This document shows positions 24,009-31,430 of a stretch of DNA of 64,000 bases, one piece after another; the stretch's first letter is position 1; each line of letters opens with the position of its first letter. The stretch comes from Nocardia brasiliensis (GTDB lineage Bacteria > Actinomycetota > Actinomycetes > Mycobacteriales > Mycobacteriaceae), in contig NZ_CP046171.1 in assembly GCF_011801125.1 (NCBI RefSeq), positions 744,001-808,000 of the forward strand, in the 5' to 3' direction. The notes under the pieces were generated by a model. It saw only the letters and a list, made by a program, of their open reading frames with translations. It made no database searches and was not told the DNA's origin. The position numbers and the translations under genes were made by a program.

Positions 24009-24734
24009 GTGGGGTGCAACCCCACACCCGCCCGGAGGGCTTCGCCCCCGGACCCCCGGCTGCCGTAGTTGATGCCCGGCTGCCGTAGATGAGCTGTGGT
24101 TGGTTTCGCCTCCGTTGTTAGCGGTTCCTGGGTAGTTCGTGGTTGCGATGGTGGGTTGGTGGAGGTCAACCCTTGCGCCACCTTTCGGCTTTGCGCGGCT
24201 CTGTTGACCGTGAGCGAGCTGGTTGATGGCGGTGTCTGGTTGGCGGGCGGTGTGGCTGGTGCTTGGCGCGGCCGTAGATGAGCCGTGGTCGGTGCCGTGG
24301 GCTGGAAGTGGCTGCGTTCCATCGGATCCGGGCAGTGGGCGCGTGAGCGCGTGAGCGCGCAACTTTCTCTGGTCGGTTCGCGAAGGCGACTACAGGGATT
24401 TGGGCTGCGTGCGCCGCTTCGATGTCGGAGACGGAGTAGCCGATGAAGACGCTGATGTCACCGCGGGCGTTCAGGTCATTCATGGCGCTGCACAGAAGGT
24501 GCGGATCGGGCTTCAGCCGGGTTGGGGTCGTGGGCGTGCGACCGGGGTTCCGACCACACATCTGCGGAGCCCGTGGGCGGTGGCAGGTGTCGATGGCGGA
24601 GATGGAGCTATTGCTGACGACACCAATCGCTCGCCCCTCCGCGATGGGGGAGTATGGGGGTGCGGGTTGGGCTGCTTGGTTGTTTTCGAGGTTTTCCGGG
24701 ATCTGCTTTCCACTACTCAGGAGGAATGAGATCG
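24009..24734. other. Decayed region right of the element
   Basis: About 725 bases with no intact gene. It holds a HAD pseudogene (24300-24655, minus strand) and a short direct repeat, GCCGTAGATGAGC(T/C)GTGGT, at 24082 and 24271. The ribosome site AGGAGG for the next gene is at its end. Confidence 0.6.
24300..24655 (-). pseudogene. Remnant of a second HAD hydrolase gene
   Basis: Minus-strand translation gives AIGVVSNSSISAID, then after a frameshift AHGLRRCVVG, then back in the first frame RLKPDPHLL and FIGYSVSDIEAAHAAQIPVV, FANRPEK. Each block aligns in order with the intact element HAD protein (AVVSNNSVVAIN, AHGLRSSIAGV, QLKPSPHLL, FVGDSLSDIEAGRAARIPVI, LANKPGK). The N-terminal half with motif I is missing, the motif IV aspartate is changed (GYSVSD for GDSLSD) and the C-terminus is degenerate. 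It is therefore a dead gene fragment. Confidence 0.8.
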
Positions 24735-25127
24735 ATGGTGACTATTCGGAACTTTTTGTGGGTTGTGGGGGTTGGGGCCGGGCTGGTGGTTGGGGTGGGG
24801 CCGGCTTCGGCGGCGGCGGACAGTATCGAACTGAGGGGGGTGGGGCCGGGGAATGTGGGGGTTGATTACAGCTGTGCGGCTTCATCCAGGGTGGTGGAGA
24901 TCGGGGTGATGGTGGGGGAACCGCAGGCCGAACAGGCGGCGGCCGCGGGGTCGGAGAGGCGTGTCGTCTGTGACGGGACGCCGCAGTCGGCGGTGGTTGT
25001 GGTGGCAGGCGTGGATGGTGCGGCCGAGCCGATCAAGAGGGGCACGACGGTGCAGGTGCGGATCGCGTTGGTCGATGCCGACGGGGCGGTGGTGGTCGGG
25101 CAAGCCAAGTTGGTCGAGTTGGCGTAG
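24735..25127 (+). CDS. Small secreted protein
   Basis: A 130-residue protein with a Sec signal peptide (FLWVVGVGAGLVVGVGPASAAA) and a beta-rich mature domain of about 100 residues. Two cysteines (DYSCAA, VVCDGT) could form a disulfide. ATG 24735 gives normal spacing to AGGAGGA (24719-24725); the in-frame ATG at 24726 is too close to it. No family is recognised. A very strong hairpin ends the transcript 19 bases later. Confidence 0.75.
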   Translation: MVTIRNFLWVVGVGAGLVVGVGPASAAADSIELRGVGPGNVGVDYSCAASSRVVEIGVMVGEPQAEQAAAAGSERRVVCDGTPQSAVVVVAGVDGAAEPIKRGTTVQVRIALVDADGAVVVGQAKLVELA

Positions 25128-25145
25128 TGACGCGGCTGGTCGGTT

Positions 25146-25206
25146 GATCACCAGGTAATGGTGGCGGCATCGGTCGAGAGGCTCCCGCCACCATTACCTG
25201 GTGATC
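25146..25206 (+). terminator. Perfect 22-bp hairpin terminator
   Basis: Positions 25146-25167 pair perfectly with 25185-25206 around a 17-nt loop. It lies 19 bases after the secreted-protein stop. No T-run follows. Confidence 0.7.
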
Positions 25207-25374
25207 GGTTGTCCAGTACGTGGAATCCGGCGTCGCCGAGGGGATTACGTGCGAGGCGGGGGGTGCCGGTCGGTGGGGAGGTTCTCTGTGGAGTGAAGGG
25301 CGAGGTCATGGGGGTGTGGCCGGACGGTGTCTAGGATCGGGGGCACTGGCCGGAGGTTTCGGAGGGGCGTGACC

Positions 25375-25533
25375 ATGGTGGGCAACATCGTGATCTTCGT
25401 GGTGGTCGTCGGGGTTCTGCTGGTGGTCTGCGGGCTGATTCTGTGGTCGGTGCGGGCGGGATCGGTGCGGATCGAAGTGGTGCCGCGGAATCCGCCGGAA
25501 GAGTCTGCCGATCCGGACAACGAAAGCCGCTGA
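25375..25533 (+). CDS. Small single-span membrane protein
   Basis: A 52-residue protein: one hydrophobic helix (IVIFVVVVGVLLVVCGLILW) followed by a basic stretch and an acidic tail (PEESADPDNESR). GGAGG (25361-25365) is 9 bases upstream of the ATG. No family is recognised. Confidence 0.6.
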   Translation: MVGNIVIFVVVVGVLLVVCGLILWSVRAGSVRIEVVPRNPPEESADPDNESR

Positions 25534-25624
25534 GCGCGCGCATAGTTCGAGGCTCCCGGCGAAGTTTGGTTCGAGGCCCCTAATATTCCTTGACAGTTAT
25601 ATAACTAGTGAAGACTATGAAGGG

Positions 25625-25942
25625 GTGACCGCGGCGACTGTCTTCCAGGTGCTGGCCGAACCCAATCGGCTGGCGATTCTCGAGGTGCTGCGGACGGGGG
25701 AGTCGCCGGTGGGGGCGCTGGTCGCGGAGCTGGGGCTCAGTCAGCCCGCGGTTTCGAAGCATCTGCGGGTGCTCAAGGAGGCGGGGCTGGTGGAGGTGCG
25801 GGTGGCCGCGCAGCGTCGCCTGTACCGGATCAGGCCGGAACCGCTTGTGGAACTGGACGATTGGCTGGCCCCGTATCGCCGGATGTGGCACACCCACCTC
25901 GATCTACTCGAAGAACACCTCGACCGGAGGAGACGGACATGA
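25625..25942 (+). CDS. ArsR/SmtB family transcriptional regulator
   Basis: A 105-residue winged-helix repressor (VFQVLAEPNRLAILEVLRTG, LGLSQPAVSKHLRVLKEAGL, RRLYRIRPEPL). No metal-binding cysteines are visible, so it may not be a metal sensor. The WHTHLDLLEEHLD C-terminus is typical of ArsR proteins paired with SRPBCC/AHSA1 genes. The next gene starts inside its stop (ATGA). The GTG start follows a TATAACTAG-rich promoter region (about 25595-25615). Confidence 0.9.
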   Translation: MTAATVFQVLAEPNRLAILEVLRTGESPVGALVAELGLSQPAVSKHLRVLKEAGLVEVRVAAQRRLYRIRPEPLVELDDWLAPYRRMWHTHLDLLEEHLDRRRRT

Positions 25943-26430
25943 CCCAGGCGCGGTTGCGGACCGAGGGCGAGCGCCCCGCGGTGCGATTGGAACGGGAGTT
26001 GGTCGACCCGCCCGCGGTGGTGTGGCAGGCGCTGACCGACCGGGAACAGCTGCGCGCCTGGTTTCCGTGCGACGTGCGGGTGACCGGTGGCGTGTGGCGG
26101 GTCGGCGCGACGATCGGCTTCGATTTCGGCGACGAGAGCGGGATGACCCTCGACGGCGAGGTGCTCGCGGTCGACGAACCGAAACTCCTGGAGTTCTCCT
26201 GGGGCGAGGAACGCCTGCGGTTCGAGTTGGCGCCGCACGGGAGCGGCACGCGCCTTGTCCTCGTCAACGAACTGGCGCCGGACGCGGCGGCCCGTAACGC
26301 CGCGGGCTGGGACGCCTGCCTCGATCAGCTCGCCGGCCTGGACCCCGGCGACTGGAAGCCGCGCTTCGAGGCGTACGCCGCGGTGTTCGAGCCGCTGGTC
26401 GGCCCGCAATCCGGCCCGCTGATCGCCTGA
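25939..26430 (+). CDS. SRPBCC / AHSA1-like domain protein
   Basis: A 163-residue START-like protein: RELVDPPAVVWQALTDREQL and AWFPCDVRVTGGVWRVGATI open the helix-grip fold, and a long C-terminal helix follows (GWDACLDQLAGLD). Such proteins bind hydrophobic ligands in a cavity. The translational coupling to the ArsR regulator is a common pairing, suggesting co-regulated ligand sensing or handling. The ligand is unknown. Confidence 0.88.
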   Translation: MTQARLRTEGERPAVRLERELVDPPAVVWQALTDREQLRAWFPCDVRVTGGVWRVGATIGFDFGDESGMTLDGEVLAVDEPKLLEFSWGEERLRFELAPHGSGTRLVLVNELAPDAAARNAAGWDACLDQLAGLDPGDWKPRFEAYAAVFEPLVGPQSGPLIA

Positions 26431-26565
26431 CCGCTGCCCGGTTCGCCATGGGCCCGAGGCTCTGTGGCGGGACAACTCGGGACTGTCCGGCCCCGATGTG
26501 ATCTTCCTAACCTGGGCGCACACGGTGACGCGCGTTGCGCCGCCACTGGAGGGAAGAAGGTATCG

Positions 26566-26790
26566 GTGAAACGGATAGTGACGAATTGTGTTGCGGCGAG
26601 CGCGATCACGCTCGGCACGCTGGCCGGGGCCGGTTATGCCACTGCCGAACCGGGGCTGGCTCTGGAGCCTGCGACCGACGCGGTGCCCGAGGCACAACCC
26701 ATCGATGGCGTCAGTTCGGGCTCGGCGCGATTGCTGACCAGTCTGTCCGCACGCCTGTCCTGCGATATCGGCCCGCCGATGTGCCCCTGA
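26566..26790 (+). CDS. Small exported protein
   Basis: A 74-residue frame starting at GTG 26566 with AGAAGG 5 bases upstream. It has a signal peptide (RIVTNCVAASAITLGTLAGA GYATA, cleaved near ATA-EP) and a short mature part ending with two cysteines (LSCDIGPPMCP). Similar short exported proteins are common in Nocardia; no function is known. A 15-bp perfect hairpin follows. Confidence 0.65.
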   Translation: MKRIVTNCVAASAITLGTLAGAGYATAEPGLALEPATDAVPEAQPIDGVSSGSARLLTSLSARLSCDIGPPMCP

Positions 26791-26797
26791 CGGGCAC

Positions 26798-26841
26798 GCG
26801 CGGGACATGCGGTGGCACAACGACTCCCGCATGTCCCGCGC
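26798..26841 (+). terminator. Hairpin terminator
   Basis: A perfect 15-bp inverted repeat (26798-26812 with 26827-26841) with a 14-nt loop, 8 bases after the preceding stop codon. Confidence 0.7.
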
Positions 26842-26893
26842 GGCTTTGTCGCCCGACCGCCACTCGCCCGAGCTCCCGTAGGCTGGGTCCGTC

Positions 26894-27559
26894 ATGGTGC
26901 CCTTCTTACTCGCGCTCGCGGGCTTCGCGCTGCTGGACTCGCTGGATGTGCTGCTGGTGGGGGTGACCACGGCGGTGGTGGCCGACAGCCGGTTGGGCAG
27001 GCGGTCCCCGGTGCCGGGCGGATTGAGTTTTCTCGCGGGCGTTTTCGTGGTCACCACGGCGTTCGGCATCTGTACCGTGCTCGGTCTCACATTCTTGACG
27101 GAGCTGGTGTCGTTCGAACTCACACCGGCCCTGCGATATTGGGGCGAGCTGGCGCTGGGTGTGGCGCTCATCGCACTCAGCCGGATGCCGGTCGCGCAGC
27201 GCCGCGAGCCGCCCGCATGGGCGTCGGCACTGCGTCGAAGACCGTGGCTGTTCGGCTTCGTGGGGATGGCGATCGGCCTGGCGCAGGCGCCTACCGCGGT
27301 GCCGTATCTAGCCGGTCTGGCCATGCTTTCGGCGCGCCAACCTCCCCTGTGGCCGCTGCTGGTGCTTGCCTACTGTGCGCTCGCATTGCTGCCACCGCTG
27401 CTGGTGCTGTCGCTGTCGCTGCGTCGAACGCCCCGGGCGCGTCGGGTCTACCGCGCGATCGTGCGCGTGCTGACCCGATACGTCCCGCGCACGCTGCGGG
27501 TGCTTTTCGTGATCTTCGGCGGTGTGCTGCTGGTCGATGCCCTCGTGCATCTGTGGTGA
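26894..27559 (+). CDS. GAP/Sap family integral membrane protein
   Basis: A 221-residue protein with about six transmembrane segments. It opens with FLLALAGFALLDSLDVLLVG, where small residues and a conserved Asp lie in the first helix, as in LysE-like and GAP/Sap (sulfolipid-1-addressing) proteins. A second conserved helix (FGFVGMAIGLAQAPTAVPYL) repeats the pattern. In mycobacteria such proteins help export glycolipids; whether this one does is unknown. It stands alone between two hairpins and small genes. Confidence 0.78.
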   Translation: MVPFLLALAGFALLDSLDVLLVGVTTAVVADSRLGRRSPVPGGLSFLAGVFVVTTAFGICTVLGLTFLTELVSFELTPALRYWGELALGVALIALSRMPVAQRREPPAWASALRRRPWLFGFVGMAIGLAQAPTAVPYLAGLAMLSARQPPLWPLLVLAYCALALLPPLLVLSLSLRRTPRARRVYRAIVRVLTRYVPRTLRVLFVIFGGVLLVDALVHLW

Positions 27560-27629
27560 GGCCGCGCACACGCCGGGACCGATCTCGGAAAGCCCGTTAC
27601 CGGAGCGAAGAGAGTGACATGCTGGGGTC

Positions 27630-27797
27630 ATGGCTGAGCGCTGGTACTACTGCTTGAAGCACAAGCGGGCCGAGAAGGGCCGGCAGTGCTGGTTCCAGGA
27701 TCGGATGGGTCCGTATCCGGATCAGGCGACCGCGGAACGGGCGCTGGAGATCGTCAAGGCACGCAACGCGCAGGCGGACGCGAGCGACGGCGACTGA
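27630..27797 (+). CDS. Small conserved actinobacterial protein
   Basis: A 55-residue protein (MAERWYYCLKHKRAEKGRQC, ending ARNAQADASDGD). The motif WYYCLKH...RMGPYPDQATAERAL is like small conserved proteins found in mycolata, often near the polyprenol phosphomannose synthase and RbpA genes (as I recall). Two cysteines and a histidine could bind zinc. Function unknown. No rbpA lies next to it here. Confidence 0.7.
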   Translation: MAERWYYCLKHKRAEKGRQCWFQDRMGPYPDQATAERALEIVKARNAQADASDGD

Positions 27798-28608
27798 CCC
27801 GAGCTCCGAACCGCCGCCGGGCGCGAGCACGGCCCAGCCGGACGCGCGGTCGTCGCCGATACCGGTGTCGACTCGGCCGTGCCGGGAAGCGAGCCGAATC
27901 GCAGAGGTATCAGGTCGGCGGCGCATCAGGACCGCCGCAGCATAGGAACGGCGACGGCACCAGGACTGCGGCGGCATGGGATCGGCGGCAGCATCCGGCC
28001 TGCGGCAGCATCGGATCGGCGGCGGTACCAGGACTGCCGCGGCCTCCGAACTGCTGTGGCCTCCGGACCGCCTGTGGCCTCCGGACCGCCTGCGGCGTCC
28101 GGACTGTTGCGGGGTCCGGACTGTTGCGGGCTCCGGACTGTTGCGGGCTCCGGACTGTTGCGGGCTCCGGACTGTTGCGGGCTCCGGACTGTTGCGGGCT
28201 CCAGACTGTTGCGGGCTCCAGACTGTTGCGGGCTCCAGACTGTTGCGGCCTTCGGACCGCCCGCGGGCTCCGAACTGTTGCGGGCTCCAGACCGCTGCGG
28301 GCTCCGAACTGCTGCGGCCTCCGGACCGCTACGGCACCCGAACCACGGCGGCACCAGCTGGCTCGCTGGCACCCCTAGTCCGGTGCGCGGCAAGTGATCC
28401 CGGCCGCGCCTGCTCGCGGCGGCAGGGAGAACGCCGGGTGAATGTGATCTTGTGACCTGGCCATACGGACGCGAAGTCCTGGCGTCCAGGTATATCCACT
28501 CAGGTCCGCTTCAGCACGATCAAGTACGGTTTTCCTCGAATCAGACGAGTGCTCGGTGGTCCTGACGTGGGCTGCGAGCCGGACCAGGATCAGCAGGGAG
28601 GGCGACCC
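27798..28608. other. Non-coding region with a tandem repeat array
   Basis: About 810 bases between the small protein and ppm1. Most of it is the 17-bp repeat array (27911-28339). Long open frames run through the array in all frames because the unit contains no stop codon, but none has a start or domain that supports translation. The remainder should carry the ppm1 promoter; CAGGTATATCC near 28487 is a possible -10 region. Confidence 0.5.
27911..28339 (+). repeat. Tandem array of about 25 units of 17 bp
   Basis: The unit consensus is GGACTGTTGCGGGCTCC. Units begin at 27911, 27928, 27945, 27962, 27979, 27997, 28013 and 28030 and continue to 28339. Five copies (28118-28202) are identical; those to the left diverge progressively (for example AGGACTGCGGCGGCATG). 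Most units are 17 bp, with a few of 16 or 18. Confidence 0.92.
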
Positions 28609-29328
28609 TTGAGGGTTACCGTTGTTGTGCCGACCTACAACGAGCGGGAGAATCTGCCGGTTGCGGTGGAGCGGTTGACCGCGCTGCCGGTACCCGACCT
28701 GCACGTGCTCGTGGTCGACGACAATTCACCGGACGGCACCGGTGAGGTCGCCGACAAGCTGGCCGTCGAGCTGCCGAATGTGGTGGGCGTGCTGCACCGG
28801 ACCGAGAAGGACGGCCTCGGCCGGGCCTACATCGCGGGCATCACCCGCGCGCTCGACGAAGGCGCCGACGTGGTCATCCAGATGGACGCCGACCTCTCGC
28901 ATCCGGCCGAGGTGATTCCGGCCATGCTGGAGAAGCTGGCGAGCACCGACGCGGGCGTCGTGCTCGGTTCGCGCTATGTGCCCGGCGGTTCGACCGCCGA
29001 GGAGTGGAAGTGGTACCGCAAGGCGCTCTCGGCCTGGGCCAACTTCTACGTGAACCTGATCCTGCGCCTGCACGTGAAGGACGCCACCGCGGGCTTCAAG
29101 GCATGGAAGGCCGACACCCTGCGCGCGATCGAGGTCGGCACGATCCGCAGCAACGGGTACTCCTTCCAGGTCGAGATGAACTACCGGACGGTCAAGAAAG
29201 GCATCGCGATCGCGGAGGTGCCGATCCGTTTCGAGGAGCGCACCCTCGGCGCGTCGAAGATGAGCCTGAAGGTTCAGCTCGAATCGGCGCTGATGCCGTG
29301 GAAGCTGCTGTTCGGTCGCGCGGTCTGA
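28609..29328 (+). CDS. ppm1: Polyprenol monophosphomannose synthase
   Basis: This GT2 glycosyltransferase moves mannose from GDP-mannose to polyprenyl phosphate, giving the donor for lipomannan and lipoarabinomannan synthesis. The 239-residue protein has VVVPTYNERENLP at the start, VVDDNSPDGTG (35-45), the DAD metal motif in QMDADLSHP (91-99), GSRYVPGG and the C-terminal EVPIRFEERTLGASKM motif of the family. There is no fused acyltransferase domain. The TTG start at 28609 is chosen because GGGAGG lies 7 bases upstream; an ATG at 28549 lacks such support. Confidence 0.93.
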   Translation: MRVTVVVPTYNERENLPVAVERLTALPVPDLHVLVVDDNSPDGTGEVADKLAVELPNVVGVLHRTEKDGLGRAYIAGITRALDEGADVVIQMDADLSHPAEVIPAMLEKLASTDAGVVLGSRYVPGGSTAEEWKWYRKALSAWANFYVNLILRLHVKDATAGFKAWKADTLRAIEVGTIRSNGYSFQVEMNYRTVKKGIAIAEVPIRFEERTLGASKMSLKVQLESALMPWKLLFGRAV

Positions 29329-29339
29329 ACCGCGAATAC

Positions 29340-29378
29340 CCGCAGGGCCCCGCATCCGATGGATGTGGGGCCCTGCGG
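29340..29378. terminator. Bidirectional terminator after ppm1
   Basis: A 16-bp stem (29340-29355 with 29363-29378, one wobble) with a 7-nt loop lies between the convergent ppm1 and DUF6069-like genes. Confidence 0.8.
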
Positions 29379-29391
29379 TTATTCGGGGGAC

Positions 29392-29832
29392 TCAGCGCTG
29401 TGTCAGTCCCCGGCGCATCGCCTCCAGACCGAGCACGAGGACCGGGGCGAGCACGACGTGCATCATCGAGAGCGCGATGGTGGACACGGTGTCGAAGGTC
29501 GCTGAGACGGTGAGGCCGATGGTCGCGATGGCGAGCACGCCGCCGACCACCTGGGCCACCCGCAGCACGCCGACCCGGACGTAGGACGCAAGCGCGGCCA
29601 GCGTCATGCCGATGAGCAGTGGCACCGCGGAGGAGATGACCACCGCGCCGACGCCGACATGGTTGGTGACGCCCTGTTCGACAACGTCGAACGAGCCACC
29701 GGCGGCCAGGCCGAGCGCCCAGACGACGAGGTTGACCGCGACGGCGGTGGCGACGCTGCCCAGGATCGCGGTCGGGCGGCTGACGGCCGGGATACGCAGG
29801 GCCGCGGTGGTGGTGGTCTGCATGATGGCCAT
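29392..29832 (-). CDS. DUF6069-like four-helix membrane protein
   Basis: A 146-residue integral membrane protein with four hydrophobic helices (AILGSVATAVAVNLVVWALG; VVISSAVPLLIGMTLAALAS; VAQVVGGVLAIATIGLTVSA; MMHVVLAPVLVLGLEAM). The pattern fits the DUF6069 family of actinobacterial membrane proteins of unknown function. It converges on ppm1. The MM-rich start at 29832 (MAIMQ) is followed upstream by an AGGAG ribosome site. Confidence 0.8.
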   Translation of the reverse strand: MAIMQTTTTAALRIPAVSRPTAILGSVATAVAVNLVVWALGLAAGGSFDVVEQGVTNHVGVGAVVISSAVPLLIGMTLAALASYVRVGVLRVAQVVGGVLAIATIGLTVSATFDTVSTIALSMMHVVLAPVLVLGLEAMRRGLTQR

Positions 29833-29984
29833 GATGTTCTCCTCATCCGAAGCTGTGCTGGTGTCGAGAACAATGATTAAACCTCAACAATTGTTAAGGT
29901 CAACTCGCTCGGATGTGGGTTGCGCCATGCCGTTTCGGGGTGGATCGGCGGAATGCGGTGTGGTGCGGCGATGTTCGCGCGTGC

Positions 29985-31430
29985 TCAATCCGGCTGCGGC
30001 CAGTCCTTCAGCAGGTCGACGTAGCGTTGCCGCACCGCCGCCACCTTCGCGTCCAGGTCCTCGGGATCCCAATCGCCGACATCGATGGGTTCGAGGATCG
30101 CGACATCGACGATGCCCCGGCGCGCGACCATCGCGTTGCGCCTGCAGATCTCGCCCGCATTGCGGATGACGATCGGGATGATCGGCACGCCCGCCTGGAT
30201 CGCGATATGGAACGCGCCCTTCTTGAACGGGCCGACCTCCGGTGTGTAGGACCGGGTGCCCTCGGGTGCGATCGCGATCGACAATCCGCCGCGCAGCGTC
30301 TCGACCACCGGGGCGAGGGCGGCCTTGGCCGCGCTCGTGCTGGAGCGGTCGATGAAAGTCACACCGACGAAACGCATCAGCGGTCCGAAGATCGGGTTGC
30401 GGGTCAGCTCCTTCTTGCCGATGCCGGTGACGCCGCCGCCGAGCACCTCGGGGACGATGATGATGTCGAACTGGCTCTGATGGTTGAACAGGAACACCGC
30501 GGGCCGCGGCGCGCGGGCGTGCTCGGCGCCGAGCACCCGCAGCTGAACACCGGTGACGCTCAAGGTGTTACCGGCGGCGTGTGCCATCAGGCTGTCGGCC
30601 ATCCGCTGCCGGTCCCTGGTGCCCCACTCGGTCGCGACGCCGTAGCACGCGCCGCCGAGCAGGCCGGCGAAACCCGCCGCGGTGCGCAGGTAGTCGCCCG
30701 CCCGCGCGGCCTGTCGCGGGACGAAGTGCAGTGCGGACCAGTTCTGCTCGGTGGCCGTCGCGGTGAGTTGCGGGTCCGGGTTCACCGCCGCCGGGTGCCC
30801 GACCAGCGCCAGCAGCGGGAGGTCGGCGCCGCTGTCCGCGTAGCCGTAGCTGTGCGCCAAATCGAGGCCGTTCGCGTGGGCGAACTCGCGTACCGCCTGC
30901 GCTTTGCCGTTGCGCCACAGCGTCTTTCCATCGGCATACCCGGTGAGGACGCCGTCCTGGGTGGCCATGGGCGTGCACAGCACGTGCTCGATCCCGAGCG
31001 CCGCCGCCGCGTCCGCCACCTGGAAGCGGGTCAGCGAACTGGCGAGCACCACGGTGTGGCCCGCGTCCCGGTGGGTGCGAATCAGTTGCCACGCTTCGGG
31101 ATACAGGTACTCGTAAGTGGTCCCGTGGAACAGTTCGGTGCCGAGCTCGTCGAGTTCGGCCTCGGTGCGGCCCGCCAGCACGTCGGCGAGCTGGTGCAGC
31201 CACCGCCCGTACGCGCCGTCGGTGGTGCTGTTGCGGATGCCGCGCAGCAGCACGCCCGCGACATCGCGGCGGCGGGACAATCGCCGAAACACCCCGGGCG
31301 CCGGGAGTCCGGCGATGACGGTGCCGCCGAAATCGAAGATCGCGGCGATCCGCGCGCCCTGTGGACCGGACCGGATCGCGGCCAGCCGCGCCGCCAGGCC
31401 GGCCTCTGGACCATCGGTGCCAGCGCTCAC
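29985..31430 (-). CDS. HAD-IB hydrolase fused to 1-acylglycerol-3-phosphate acyltransferase
   Basis: A 481-residue fusion. The first half is a HAD subfamily IB (phosphoserine phosphatase-like) domain: IFDFGGTVI, VVLASSLTRF, then YADSGADLPLL. The second half is a PlsC-type acyltransferase with NHQSQFD (the HX4D catalytic pair), the substrate motif around FIDR, and PEGTRS. It should acylate lysophosphatidate to phosphatidate at the membrane. HAD motif I reads DFGGT where active enzymes have DxDGT, so the phosphatase is probably impaired. It starts at GTG 31430, overlapping the acyltransferase gene upstream. Confidence 0.9.
   Translation of the reverse strand: MSAGTDGPEAGLAARLAAIRSGPQGARIAAIFDFGGTVIAGLPAPGVFRRLSRRRDVAGVLLRGIRNSTTDGAYGRWLHQLADVLAGRTEAELDELGTELFHGTTYEYLYPEAWQLIRTHRDAGHTVVLASSLTRFQVADAAAALGIEHVLCTPMATQDGVLTGYADGKTLWRNGKAQAVREFAHANGLDLAHSYGYADSGADLPLLALVGHPAAVNPDPQLTATATEQNWSALHFVPRQAARAGDYLRTAAGFAGLLGGACYGVATEWGTRDRQRMADSLMAHAAGNTLSVTGVQLRVLGAEHARAPRPAVFLFNHQSQFDIIIVPEVLGGGVTGIGKKELTRNPIFGPLMRFVGVTFIDRSSTSAAKAALAPVVETLRGGLSIAIAPEGTRSYTPEVGPFKKGAFHIAIQAGVPIIPIVIRNAGEICRRNAMVARRGIVDVAILEPIDVGDWDPEDLDAKVAAVRQRYVDLLKDWPQPD

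Noticed and set aside
26812-27657. Plus-strand 281-codon frame overlapping the GAP-family gene
   Set aside because: Alternative frame of the membrane protein gene; Arg/Ala-rich with no membrane or domain pattern.
27686-28455. Frames encoding repeated GLRTVAGS-type protein through the tandem array, and the idea of a CRISPR array
   Set aside because: The 17-bp unit has no stop codon, so all frames stay open by default. Units are contiguous with no spacers, so it is not CRISPR.
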